Origin: Dehalococcoidia bacterium | GTDB lineage: Bacteria > Chloroflexota > Dehalococcoidia > GIF9 > AB-539-J10 | Length of the DNA: 6,330 nt | NCBI GenBank assembly: GCA_030612345.1 | Contig: JAUWOB010000059.1 | Location: forward strand, 1-6,330 | Direction of reading: 5' to 3' | Shown: piece by piece, positions 1-5,542 of the stretch | How positions within the stretch are numbered: the first letter of the stretch is position 1 | Layout of the letters: each line of letters opens with the position of its first letter | The notes under the pieces: generated by a model | The model's input: the letters and a program-made list of their open reading frames with translations, nothing else | Told to the model about the DNA's origin: nothing | The model's database searches: none | Made by a program: the position numbers and the translations under genes

Positions 1-202
1 ATTTCTTCTCCCTGAGCTTAAGCAAATAGCTCTTCAGAAGATCATCATAGGCCTCGATGATGCCCTTTGCCTGCTCTGCGGAAATGAAACTCGCCATTTG
101 GGTCAAATCGTTGCGATAAGCAGCCACAGTGTTCTGGGAACAGCCTTTCGCGTGAGTCAGATACTGCAGGAAGGCATCGATGTCCGGCTTCATCACAATC
201 AT
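1..202 (-). CDS. Tyrosine recombinase XerC/XerD-like, N-terminal fragment (cut by window edge)
   Basis: The minus strand is open from an ATG at 202 to the window edge and gives 67 residues. The segment NTVAAYRNDLTQMASFI (residues 24-40) matches the N-terminal core-binding (SAM-like) domain of Xer-type tyrosine recombinases; E. coli XerD has NTLNAYRRDL at the same distance from its start, which favours ATG 202 over the in-frame ATG at 193. This domain clamps DNA beside the recombination site. The catalytic domain (R-K-H-R-H-Y) lies outside the window, so chromosome dimer resolution (XerC/D) cannot be told from a mobile-element integrase. No Shine-Dalgarno sequence is visible before either ATG. 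The gene is divergent from uvrC with 57 bp between the starts. Family assignment is good; subfamily is open. Confidence 0.82.
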   Translation of the reverse strand, partial: MIVMKPDIDAFLQYLTHAKGCSQNTVAAYRNDLTQMASFISAEQAKGIIEAYDDLLKSYLLKLREKK

Positions 203-224
203 TGTAACATAATCCAGGTGGTTT

Positions 225-253
225 TTGCCTCTGTGTAAGTCGCTTGCTACAAT
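225..253 (+). promoter_or_regulatory. Predicted sigma-70-type promoter of uvrC
   Basis: A -35 TTGCCT (225-230) and a -10 TACAAT (248-253) are separated by exactly 17 bp. The usual start point, seven bases after the -10, falls at about 260, which is the first base of the uvrC GTG start. With no Shine-Dalgarno sequence upstream, the message is probably leaderless or nearly so. This is inferred from consensus matching only. Confidence 0.5.
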
Positions 254-259
254 GAACTC

Positions 260-2083
260 GTGGTGGAATCAGAGCAACTTAGAGCCTTGCCGGCAAAGCC
301 CGGCGTTTACCTGTTCAGGGACAGAGATGGCAGTGTTATCTACGTGGGCAAGGCTGCCAACCTGAACAGCCGGGTCAGGAGTTACTTCGGCGCTCCCTCC
401 AACCTCTCATCGAAGACTCAGCGATTGGTGGCAAAGATACAGGATTTCGAGTTTCTGGTGACCGATTCCGAGCAAGAGGCGCTCATTCTCGAATGCAACC
501 TGATAAAGAAGTACGTACCCCGATTCAATGCGCATCTCAAGGATAGCAAGACTTTCCCTTACCTCAGGATAGACGTCAATGAAGATTGGCCTGGCGTTCA
601 TATCACCCGCCGGGTTCAGAAAGACGGAGCCAGGTACTTTGGGCCCTTTGCCAGCGCCGGCTCGGTACGAAAAACCTTGAGGTTAATAGAGAGGATCTTT
701 CCTCTTCGCAGTTGCAGCAAACGCATCGATGGCAAAGACAAGCGGCCTTGCCTCGATTACCATCTCCACCGCTGTCTGGGACCGTGCATCGGGGCAGTGG
801 AAAGACAAGAGTATCGCCAGGTGATAGACCAGGTCATCCTCTTCTTACAAGGGAAGCAGGAACTTATTCTTCGCGAGTTAAGCGTCAAGATGAAGGCAGC
901 AGCACAGCAGCTTCACTTTGAGAGGGCAGCCTTGCTGCGAGACCAGATTGAGGCCATAGAAAGAGTCATAGAGGGGCAGAAAATCGCCATAAGACTGCAG
1001 GGAGAAAAGGATGCCATCGCTCTGGCGCAAGATGAAAGACAGGCCTATGTCGAACTCTTCTCTATTCGCAACAGCAGACTCATTGGCCGGGAGGATTTTG
1101 CTATGGAAGGCGTTCAGGGCGAGCCTCCCGGGCGGGTAATGACCGACTTCGTCAAACAATACTATGCCTCGGCTTCATACATCCCGCCGTTGATCTTACT
1201 TCAGCACCCTGTGGATGAGCCGGCAGTGCTCTCCGAATGGCTCAAACAGCAGAGAGGGAGCAGAGTAACACTTGAGGCGCCACAGCGAGGAGCTAAGAAG
1301 AAGCTCATGGATATGGTCGCTGAAAACGCTGTCAGAGGTTTGGAGCTAGCCCGAGCTAAGGAACTGACGATGGAGGCCTTGAACTCCGGACTGCAAGAGC
1401 TAAAGGACAAACTCCGCCTGGCCAGAATGCCTCGCAGGATAGAGTGCTATGATGTCTCCAATATCCAGGGCAGTCTGGCTGTGGGTAGCATGATTGTTCT
1501 GGACAAGGGCTTGCCCAAACCGGCGTATTATCGCCGTTTCCGCATCAAGACCGTGACCGGCGCCGACGATTACGCCATGATCCGGGAGACATTGAGGCGC
1601 AGGTTCAAGAAGGGCCTGGCAGGGACAGGCACCTGGGCAATCGTTCCCGACCTTGTCCTCATTGATGGCGGCAAGGGACAACTCAATGCCGCCCTGGCTT
1701 TGAGGCAAGAACTAGGGCTGGACTCCATCCCCATGGCCAGCCTGGCCAAAGGAAACGAGGAGGTATTCATACCCGGCCAAGCCACGCCGGTCTGCCTAGC
1801 CAAGGATTCTCCTGCCTTACACATGCTACAAAGAGCCAGAGATGAGGCCCATCGCTTCGCGATAAGCTACCACCGGAAGCTGCGCGACAAAGAAGCCGTT
1901 GCTTCCGCTCTGGATGATATTCCCGGCATCGGACCGAGACGAAAGAAAGCCCTGCTCAAGGAGTTTGGCTCAATCGAAGGTATCAGGGAGGCCCCGCTTG
2001 AGGAACTCAGCGGGACAGAAGGTATAACTCCCGCCCTGGCACACAAAATCAAGGAGTATCTAGGAAACTCCTCAGTGTTATAG
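260..2083 (+). CDS. uvrC: UvrABC system protein C (excinuclease subunit C)
   Basis: UvrC makes the dual incision in nucleotide excision repair after UvrA/UvrB find a lesion. The 607-residue length is normal for the family. Domains in order: GIY-YIG nuclease for the 3' cut (about 11-95, with GVYLF 15-19, VIYVGKA 26-32, R40 and E78); a four-cysteine segment C152, C164, C172, C176, spaced like the cysteines reported to hold a 4Fe-4S cluster in E. coli UvrC; the UVR/UvrB-binding motif (about 206-236); the RNase H-like 5' nuclease with D398 (ECYDVSNIQG), D469 (LVLIDGGKGQ) and H531 (RDEAHRFA) as likely catalytic residues; and C-terminal helix-hairpin-helix repeats (about 551-601, IPGIGPRRKKALL). 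An in-frame TAA at 236-238 leaves GTG 260 or the next GTG at 263 as the only sensible starts. The 3' end overlaps the convergent DUF72 gene by 35 bp. All key residues are present, so it should be active. Confidence 0.98.
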   Translation: MVESEQLRALPAKPGVYLFRDRDGSVIYVGKAANLNSRVRSYFGAPSNLSSKTQRLVAKIQDFEFLVTDSEQEALILECNLIKKYVPRFNAHLKDSKTFPYLRIDVNEDWPGVHITRRVQKDGARYFGPFASAGSVRKTLRLIERIFPLRSCSKRIDGKDKRPCLDYHLHRCLGPCIGAVERQEYRQVIDQVILFLQGKQELILRELSVKMKAAAQQLHFERAALLRDQIEAIERVIEGQKIAIRLQGEKDAIALAQDERQAYVELFSIRNSRLIGREDFAMEGVQGEPPGRVMTDFVKQYYASASYIPPLILLQHPVDEPAVLSEWLKQQRGSRVTLEAPQRGAKKKLMDMVAENAVRGLELARAKELTMEALNSGLQELKDKLRLARMPRRIECYDVSNIQGSLAVGSMIVLDKGLPKPAYYRRFRIKTVTGADDYAMIRETLRRRFKKGLAGTGTWAIVPDLVLIDGGKGQLNAALALRQELGLDSIPMASLAKGNEEVFIPGQATPVCLAKDSPALHMLQRARDEAHRFAISYHRKLRDKEAVASALDDIPGIGPRRKKALLKEFGSIEGIREAPLEELSGTEGITPALAHKIKEYLGNSSVL

Positions 2084-2828
2084 CGTTCTTAATGGCAGAT
2101 GCCTGAGCATCGTTGTTGAAATAGATATAGCTCGCCTTGACCTCCTGCTCAAGGCGGAAAAGCCCTTGTGCCCACTGACAGAGCTCTTCGTCGGAGTAAC
2201 AACTGGAGTACAGACGCTGGCTGCCGTGGAAACGGACATAGGCAAAATCACTCGTAGCTACAAGGGGACAGCTCAAGCCGGGCATATCAAAAACGCACAA
2301 CCCAACGTTGTGCCCTCGCAAAACATCGAAAACGGCGTCATCAAGCCACGATTCGTGGCGAAACTCAACTACATGCTGATACTTCGGTGGCAATGACGAT
2401 AAGAAACTCTGCAATAGCGCATCGTTGCGTCTCAGGTTGGGAGGCAGCTGATACAACAGAGGACCCAGTTTCGCTCCCAGAAGACCAGCCCTCGATAGAA
2501 AGTTCTCCACTGCTGAACCTGCATCCTTTAGCCTTTTCACATGCGTGATGAACCGGCTCACCTTAACAGCAAACATGAAGTTGTTGGGCGTGGATTCCCG
2601 CCAGGTGGTGAAAGCCTTCTCGGAAGGCAGACGATAGAAACTGTTGTTTAGTTCTACGGTGGAAAACTGCCGAGCGTAGAATGGCAGCCATTTAGCCTTG
2701 GGCAATTCGACAGGGTAGTAAATGCCGCGCCAGTGCTCATAATGCCAGCCGCTGCAACCAACGTAGTGCTTTGTGGACAGCTTGTCCTGTTGCCCCCACT
2801 TCCCGTAGTCACCCGATTTCGCACACAT
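2049..2828 (-). CDS. DUF72 family protein (YecE-like)
   Basis: The 259-residue protein carries the usual DUF72 landmarks in order: YVGCSGW (22-28), VELNNSFYRLP (58-68), FAVKVSRFITH (86-96), LGPLLYQLPPN (121-131), VVEFRHESW (153-161), YVRFHG (197-202) and YFNNDAQASAIKNA (236-249). The family has a TIM-barrel fold and is widespread in bacteria and archaea; its biochemical role is not established, so none is given here. The start is ATG 2828, because no other ATG, GTG or TTG lies in frame before the conserved VGCSGW motif. This leaves about 20 residues of weakly conserved N-terminus and no clear Shine-Dalgarno site. A strong minus-strand promoter lies 30 bp upstream. Its last 35 bp are antisense to the end of uvrC, making the pair convergent. 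It looks complete. Confidence 0.93.
   Translation of the reverse strand: MCAKSGDYGKWGQQDKLSTKHYVGCSGWHYEHWRGIYYPVELPKAKWLPFYARQFSTVELNNSFYRLPSEKAFTTWRESTPNNFMFAVKVSRFITHVKRLKDAGSAVENFLSRAGLLGAKLGPLLYQLPPNLRRNDALLQSFLSSLPPKYQHVVEFRHESWLDDAVFDVLRGHNVGLCVFDMPGLSCPLVATSDFAYVRFHGSQRLYSSCYSDEELCQWAQGLFRLEQEVKASYIYFNNDAQASAIKNAITLRSFLDTP
2052..2072 (-). terminator. Possible weak terminator hairpin at the DUF72 gene end
   Basis: AGGAGT (2052-2057) and ACTCCT (2067-2072) are perfect inverted repeats with a 9-base loop, inside the uvrC/DUF72 overlap. Read on the minus strand, the stem is followed at once by the DUF72 stop and the T-rich run TGATTTTGTGT. The six-pair, half-AT stem is weak and could be chance. 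On the plus strand no T run follows. Confidence 0.22.
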
Positions 2829-2857
2829 AACTGCACACTAAATATGGCAACCGCACT

Positions 2858-2886
2858 ACTATAGTATCATCCTGATCCCGTGTCCA
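2858..2886 (-). promoter_or_regulatory. Predicted sigma-70-type promoter of the DUF72 gene
   Basis: On the minus strand a -35 TGGACA (2886-2881, five of six consensus bases) and a -10 TATAGT (2863-2858, five of six) are 17 bp apart. The predicted start point near 2851 gives a 22-23 base leader before ATG 2828. The -10 lies in the 8-bp palindrome ACTATAGT, so it also reads on the plus strand, where no -35 accompanies it. Confidence 0.6.
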
Positions 2887-3023
2887 GTCTCGCAAATGAG
2901 ATTGCGTTGTCCCGGTAGATCGCGACTGCCAGCGCTACAAGGAGAGCCGCGGGCTATCCCTTTATGTAGTGCGCCCTTCGGGGTCGCGCATGCAGCAAAC
3001 TTGGCAAGGATGCCGGTCAAGTA
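2887..3023. other. Non-coding intergenic stretch with several short hairpins
   Basis: No gene is visible here. Short inverted repeats follow one another: CGCAA/TTGCG (2891-2906), AGCC/GGCT around GCG within 2941-2959, a CCC-TTCG-GGG hairpin flanked by TGCG and CGCA (2970-2990), GGCA/TGCC (3003-3014), and GTCAA/TTGAC beginning at 3016. The TTCG loop closed by C-G is a very stable RNA tetraloop type. The segment could be a structured leader or small RNA upstream of the prepilin peptidase gene, or merely GC-rich spacer. No tRNA or known riboswitch pattern was recognised. Confidence 0.35.
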
Positions 3024-3053
3024 TTGACTTCAGACCCCTGATATGCCCACAAT
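3024..3053 (+). promoter_or_regulatory. Tentative promoter of the prepilin peptidase gene
   Basis: TTGACT (3024-3029, five of six -35 bases) is followed after 18 bp by CACAAT (3048-3053, four of six -10 bases). The predicted start point near 3060 lies inside the annotated gene and just before an in-frame GTG at 3061, so if real it implies a leaderless message from that GTG. The -35 sits in the second arm of the inverted repeat GTCAA-GTA-TTGAC (3016-3028), a possible small operator. The weak -10 keeps this tentative. Confidence 0.25.
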
Positions 3054-3834
3054 AAACACTGTGGAAATACTCGGAGTATTCCTATTTGCCCTTCTGGGCC
3101 TGACAACAGGCAGCTTCCTTAATGTCTGTATTGACCGCCTGCCCCAAAACAAGTCCATTGTACATCCGCCCTCTCACTGCGACGTTTGCCAGCACAGGCT
3201 AGCCGTCAAGGACCTCATCCCTGTACTCAGCTATCTACGCCTCCGCGGTCGCTGTCGGTATTGTCAGGCCACGGTGCCCCGGAAGCTACTCTGGGCGGAG
3301 CTGGCCACCGGCCTGATATTCGCTTTCCTCTACTGGCGTTACGGCCTGAGTGCGGAACTGGCAGTCATGGCCTTCTATAGCTGTCTCTTCATCGTAGTCT
3401 TCATCATTGACCTGGAGCACGGGCTCATCCTGAACAAGGTGGTTTATCCCGGCATGGTTGTGGCTTTGCTTCTGGCTTTATTGCCTCAGTCCGGGCTTAC
3501 CCAGTGGGTAGTTACCGGAGTTGCCAACGCTGCTCTAGGGGGAGGCATTGGCTTCGCAATATTCATCTTGATTGCCCTGGCCTCCCGTGGCGGCATGGGT
3601 TGGGGAGATGTCAAACTGGTCGGTCTGATCGGTCTGGCTACCGGCTTCCCTCTCATTCTCTTCTCCATAGTCCTCGGGGCCATCCTCGGCGGCTTAGTAG
3701 CCGTGGCTCTGGTCATTGCCAAAAGGAGGACGTTCAAGGAGACTCTCCCCTTCGGGCCTTTCCTGGCCCTGGCCGCCATGGTAACACTGCTCTGGGGCAG
3801 CAACCTACTAAGCTGGTACCTGGGACTGATGTAG
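3043..3834 (+). CDS. pilD: Prepilin peptidase / N-methyltransferase (type IV leader peptidase, A24 family)
   Basis: This integral membrane aspartic protease cleaves the short leader of type IV prepilins or type II secretion pseudopilins and methylates the new N-terminus. The 263-residue protein has GSFLNV near the N-terminus (23-28), then the methyltransferase-domain zinc-type cysteines C46/C49 and C71/C74, then several hydrophobic segments (about 85-100, 103-123, 133-148, 160-181, 192-226, 238-261). The two catalytic aspartates are D123 (FIIDLEHGLI) and D189 in the GxGD motif (GMGWGDVKL). PFGPFLALA near the C-terminus is also typical. Length and residues are complete. ATG 3043 has no clear ribosome site; GTG 3061 (residue 7) is an alternative, and a TGA at 3025-3027 bars longer starts. 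No pilin or pilus assembly genes adjoin it, so its substrate is unknown; pilD versus comC or gspO is only naming. Confidence 0.95.
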   Translation: MPTINTVEILGVFLFALLGLTTGSFLNVCIDRLPQNKSIVHPPSHCDVCQHRLAVKDLIPVLSYLRLRGRCRYCQATVPRKLLWAELATGLIFAFLYWRYGLSAELAVMAFYSCLFIVVFIIDLEHGLILNKVVYPGMVVALLLALLPQSGLTQWVVTGVANAALGGGIGFAIFILIALASRGGMGWGDVKLVGLIGLATGFPLILFSIVLGAILGGLVAVALVIAKRRTFKETLPFGPFLALAAMVTLLWGSNLLSWYLGLM

Positions 3835-3913
3835 CAGGGCACAGGCAATCGGGCAGATGCCGCGCGGCGACAAGCTCCACCTCTACAGGCAGACCTACTT
3901 GCCGGGGGCAGGG

Positions 3914-4588
3914 CTACCTTCTTCTGAACAGGGCAAAGAAACGGTCTTGATATTCCGGGAATAGGCCCCAGCGGTTCAATTCGACCACCAGTTCCGGCGC
4001 TCGCGAGAGGTTGCGACCTGCCTGTTCGAAAAGCTCTTCAATATAGTCTCGCGCACCGTGGGGCACTCCACTGGCATCCATGTCCAGGAAACCCCTGCGA
4101 TCAAATTCGACAATGTTACTGCGGACCGACCTGGTAGTTAGCTCGTAGATAAACATGAGCAAGGATACATCCCACAGCTCCTCCACCCCCTTGATTATGG
4201 TGCTTAAGGGGTTGCGCTGCTCCTCTATTCGCGAGCTGAGCTTGTTTATAACCTGCCTGATAGGCTCCGAAACAACGTTCATACCCCCGGGTTCGTTCTT
4301 ATACCGGTAGAAAATGCCCGATTCATAAGGGCGCTCCCGGGCTATCATCGCCATGTATCTTCTTGCCTGCTCGCTGAAGCCTTCCACATTGACCAGATAA
4401 GCAGGAGTGACGATCTTGGGCCTTTCCGCAATGACCTTGCCATCCCGCACCACACTCACGTTTCCTACCAGCTCAGTGACAACGTAATAGTCAATAACAG
4501 AGCTGCCGAACGCGTCCAGTTCTTGCCGCGGCGCTCGAACTAACTCCGTGTGTTCCAGTGCATATCTGGTCTTGTCATCGAGTTCCAT
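3914..4588 (-). CDS. Uncharacterised 224-residue protein
   Basis: I do not recognise a named family. ATG 4588 is chosen because GGGG lies six bases upstream on the minus strand as a fair ribosome site; an in-frame TTG at 4600 would add four residues and overlap that site. The protein shows no signal peptide or membrane segment and should be cytosolic. The N-terminal third reads like beta structure (VIDYYVVTELVGNVSVVRDG, 31-50, then VIAERPKIVTPAYLVNVEG); the rest is mostly helical and charged (about 105-160 and 180-222) and ends FFALFRRR. No catalytic motif stands out. It follows the MBL-fold hydrolase gene on the same strand, 114 bp downstream with a palindromic element between, so co-transcription is possible. 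It converges on the prepilin peptidase gene with 79 bp between, where I see no convincing terminator. Codon use resembles its neighbours, so it is very probably a real gene. Confidence 0.85.
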   Translation of the reverse strand: MELDDKTRYALEHTELVRAPRQELDAFGSSVIDYYVVTELVGNVSVVRDGKVIAERPKIVTPAYLVNVEGFSEQARRYMAMIARERPYESGIFYRYKNEPGGMNVVSEPIRQVINKLSSRIEEQRNPLSTIIKGVEELWDVSLLMFIYELTTRSVRSNIVEFDRRGFLDMDASGVPHGARDYIEELFEQAGRNLSRAPELVVELNRWGLFPEYQDRFFALFRRR

Positions 4589-4607
4589 AGTAGACCCCAA
4601 TCCAACC

Positions 4608-4673
4608 TGTCATTCTGAGTGTAGCGAAGAATCCAGACCCTTCCCCCTCGTTTCACTCAGGGTCAGGGTGACA
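4608..4673. repeat. Imperfect palindromic intergenic repeat (TGTCATTCTGAG type)
   Basis: The left arm TGTCATTCTGAGTG (4608-4621) pairs with the right side in two blocks: CTGAGTG (4615-4621) with CACTCAG (4654-4660), and TGTCATT (4608-4614) with GGTGACA (4667-4673, two G-T pairs). The six unpaired bases on the right come from a tandem duplication, CAGGGT twice at 4658-4669; removing one copy leaves CACTCAGGGTGACA, which complements the whole left arm. The central 32 bases start TAGCGAAGAATCC. From memory, elements with TGTCATTCTGAG(C/T)G..AGCGAAGAATC ends are scattered between genes of many environmental bacteria, including Dehalococcoidia-like ones. It may be a miniature mobile or REP-like element, or an RNA hairpin between two minus-strand genes. 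Confidence 0.65.
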
Positions 4674-4699
4674 AGAACGCTCTCTTTTCAACCGTTCTT
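4673..4699 (-). terminator. Hairpin just after the MBL-fold gene, possible weak terminator
   Basis: AAGAACG (4673-4679) and CGTTCTT (4693-4699) form a perfect seven-pair stem with a 13-base loop, starting three bases past the hydrolase stop codon on the minus strand. The bases after the stem are GTCACC and not a T run, so it is a poor intrinsic terminator. It could also attenuate or protect the 3' end of the hydrolase message. It abuts the palindromic repeat. Confidence 0.27.
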
Positions 4700-4702
4700 T
4701 CG

Positions 4703-5431
4703 CTAGATAAACATCTTCACCGCATAGAAGTTGCGCCTCACATCATCCCTGCCGGCAATTATGCTGCCGGCCTCAGTGCTATGGCCCGGAACAACGTATT
4801 CCGCGTCAAGCTGAGACAACTCGTCGATGCTCCTCCGCAGCAGGGAAGAACTGCCGCCGGGGAAGTCAGTCCTACCTATGCTGCCGGCAAAGACCACGTC
4901 GCCGGTGATCAGGATCTTGTCCTCTTCCAGATAGAGAGAAACCGAACCCGGGGAGTGCCCCGGAGTGAGTAGGACTTTGATCGCCAGCTTGTCATCTTTC
5001 GCCCCCAGCGTAAGATCGCCCGGCTCAAGATAGAAGAAGGGATCGATCTGTGGCGGCTTAGCGCCAAATGCCTGGAAAAACATCTTCCCCGCGTTGCGGT
5101 AGAACTCGTCTTCTTCGCGCGATAGAGTAAACAAGGCCCCGCTCTGCTCCACCACCGATTCAGCGGCCTCAATATGGTCAGGATGGCTATGGGTGCCGAT
5201 CACCAATCCGATGCTTCCCATTGTGAAGCCGTCCCTCTCCATAGCTTGAGCCAGTGAATCAAAGCAAGGCTCCCCGAGTTCATTGCTGACATGCCCGGGG
5301 TCGACCAGTATGTGGGGACGCTCCCCTCTCAGAACCGATGACAATAGGACGGCATTGCAGTTGTTTCCCCTGCCCTGCCAGACATAGCAGTAGAAGTCCT
5401 TCGCCAGCTTCACAGAATTATGATAGACCAT
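4703..5431 (-). CDS. MBL-fold metallohydrolase, glyoxalase II-like (YcbL type)
   Basis: The 242-residue protein has the full metallo-beta-lactamase-fold metal set: THSHPDHIE (H81, H83, D85, H86), TPGHSPGS (H159), ITGDVVF (D178) and VPGHSTEAG (H217), suited to a two-metal site. GSIGRTDFPGG (183-193) after the aspartate motif is the signature of the glyoxalase II/YcbL-like subgroup, which hydrolyses thioesters such as S-lactoylglutathione or related small-molecule esters; the real substrate cannot be read from sequence. No signal peptide is seen, so it is cytosolic. ATG 5431 is supported by GAGGT eight bases upstream. A promoter with a perfect TATAAT lies about 40 bp before the start, divergent from the 184-residue gene. 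The 224-residue unknown follows downstream on the same strand. The C-terminal residues (RRNFYAVKMFI) are not a motif I recognise. Confidence 0.92.
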   Translation of the reverse strand: MVYHNSVKLAKDFYCYVWQGRGNNCNAVLLSSVLRGERPHILVDPGHVSNELGEPCFDSLAQAMERDGFTMGSIGLVIGTHSHPDHIEAAESVVEQSGALFTLSREEDEFYRNAGKMFFQAFGAKPPQIDPFFYLEPGDLTLGAKDDKLAIKVLLTPGHSPGSVSLYLEEDKILITGDVVFAGSIGRTDFPGGSSSLLRRSIDELSQLDAEYVVPGHSTEAGSIIAGRDDVRRNFYAVKMFI

Positions 5432-5455
5432 TACTGTGACCTCAAGTCCCCCTTA

Positions 5456-5485
5456 TTGAGCTTCGCCCATATTATAGGCTAAAAT
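5456..5485 (+). promoter_or_regulatory. Predicted promoter of the 184-residue gene
   Basis: TTGAGC (5456-5461, four of six -35 bases) and TAAAAT (5480-5485, five of six -10 bases) are 18 bp apart. The start point near 5492 gives a leader of about 51 bases. Its -10 lies only three bases from the opposing TATAAT, so the two promoters share DNA and may compete. Confidence 0.45.
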
Positions 5486-5500
5486 AGCTGCTAGTGCTAA
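5471..5500 (-). promoter_or_regulatory. Predicted promoter of the MBL-fold hydrolase gene
   Basis: On the minus strand TTAGCA (5500-5495, four of six -35 bases) and a perfect TATAAT (5476-5471) are 18 bp apart. The start point would be near 5464, giving a leader of about 33 bases that contains the GAGGT ribosome site. It overlaps a plus-strand promoter. Confidence 0.6.
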
Positions 5501-5542
5501 TAGAGAACGGGCCTGGATTTCTGAACTACGATCTGGAGTCGC

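Noticed and set aside
252..254. An ATG just before uvrC as an alternative start.
   Set aside because: It is out of frame with uvrC and lies in the predicted -10 element.
586..921. Open frames of 60 to 150 codons in other frames and on the opposite strand of uvrC, the DUF72 gene, pilD and the hydrolase.
   Set aside because: They lie wholly or mostly within confidently assigned genes, have no family resemblance or ribosome sites, and are explained as shadows of the real coding frames.
2907..2990. A tRNA or other folded known RNA in the GC-rich spacer before pilD.
   Set aside because: No T-loop (GTTCRA-type) box or cloverleaf could be laid out, and no known riboswitch core was seen.
3835..3913. 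Palindrome GCCGCGCGGC (3859-3868) and GGCA/TGCC pairs as a terminator between pilD and the 224-residue gene.
   Set aside because: The stems are too short or the loops too small, and no T run follows on either strand.
3504..3950. A 148-codon plus-strand frame running past the end of pilD.
   Set aside because: It overlaps pilD for most of its length in another frame, lacks a ribosome site and reads as low-information Arg/Ser/Gly/His-rich sequence typical of a shadow frame.
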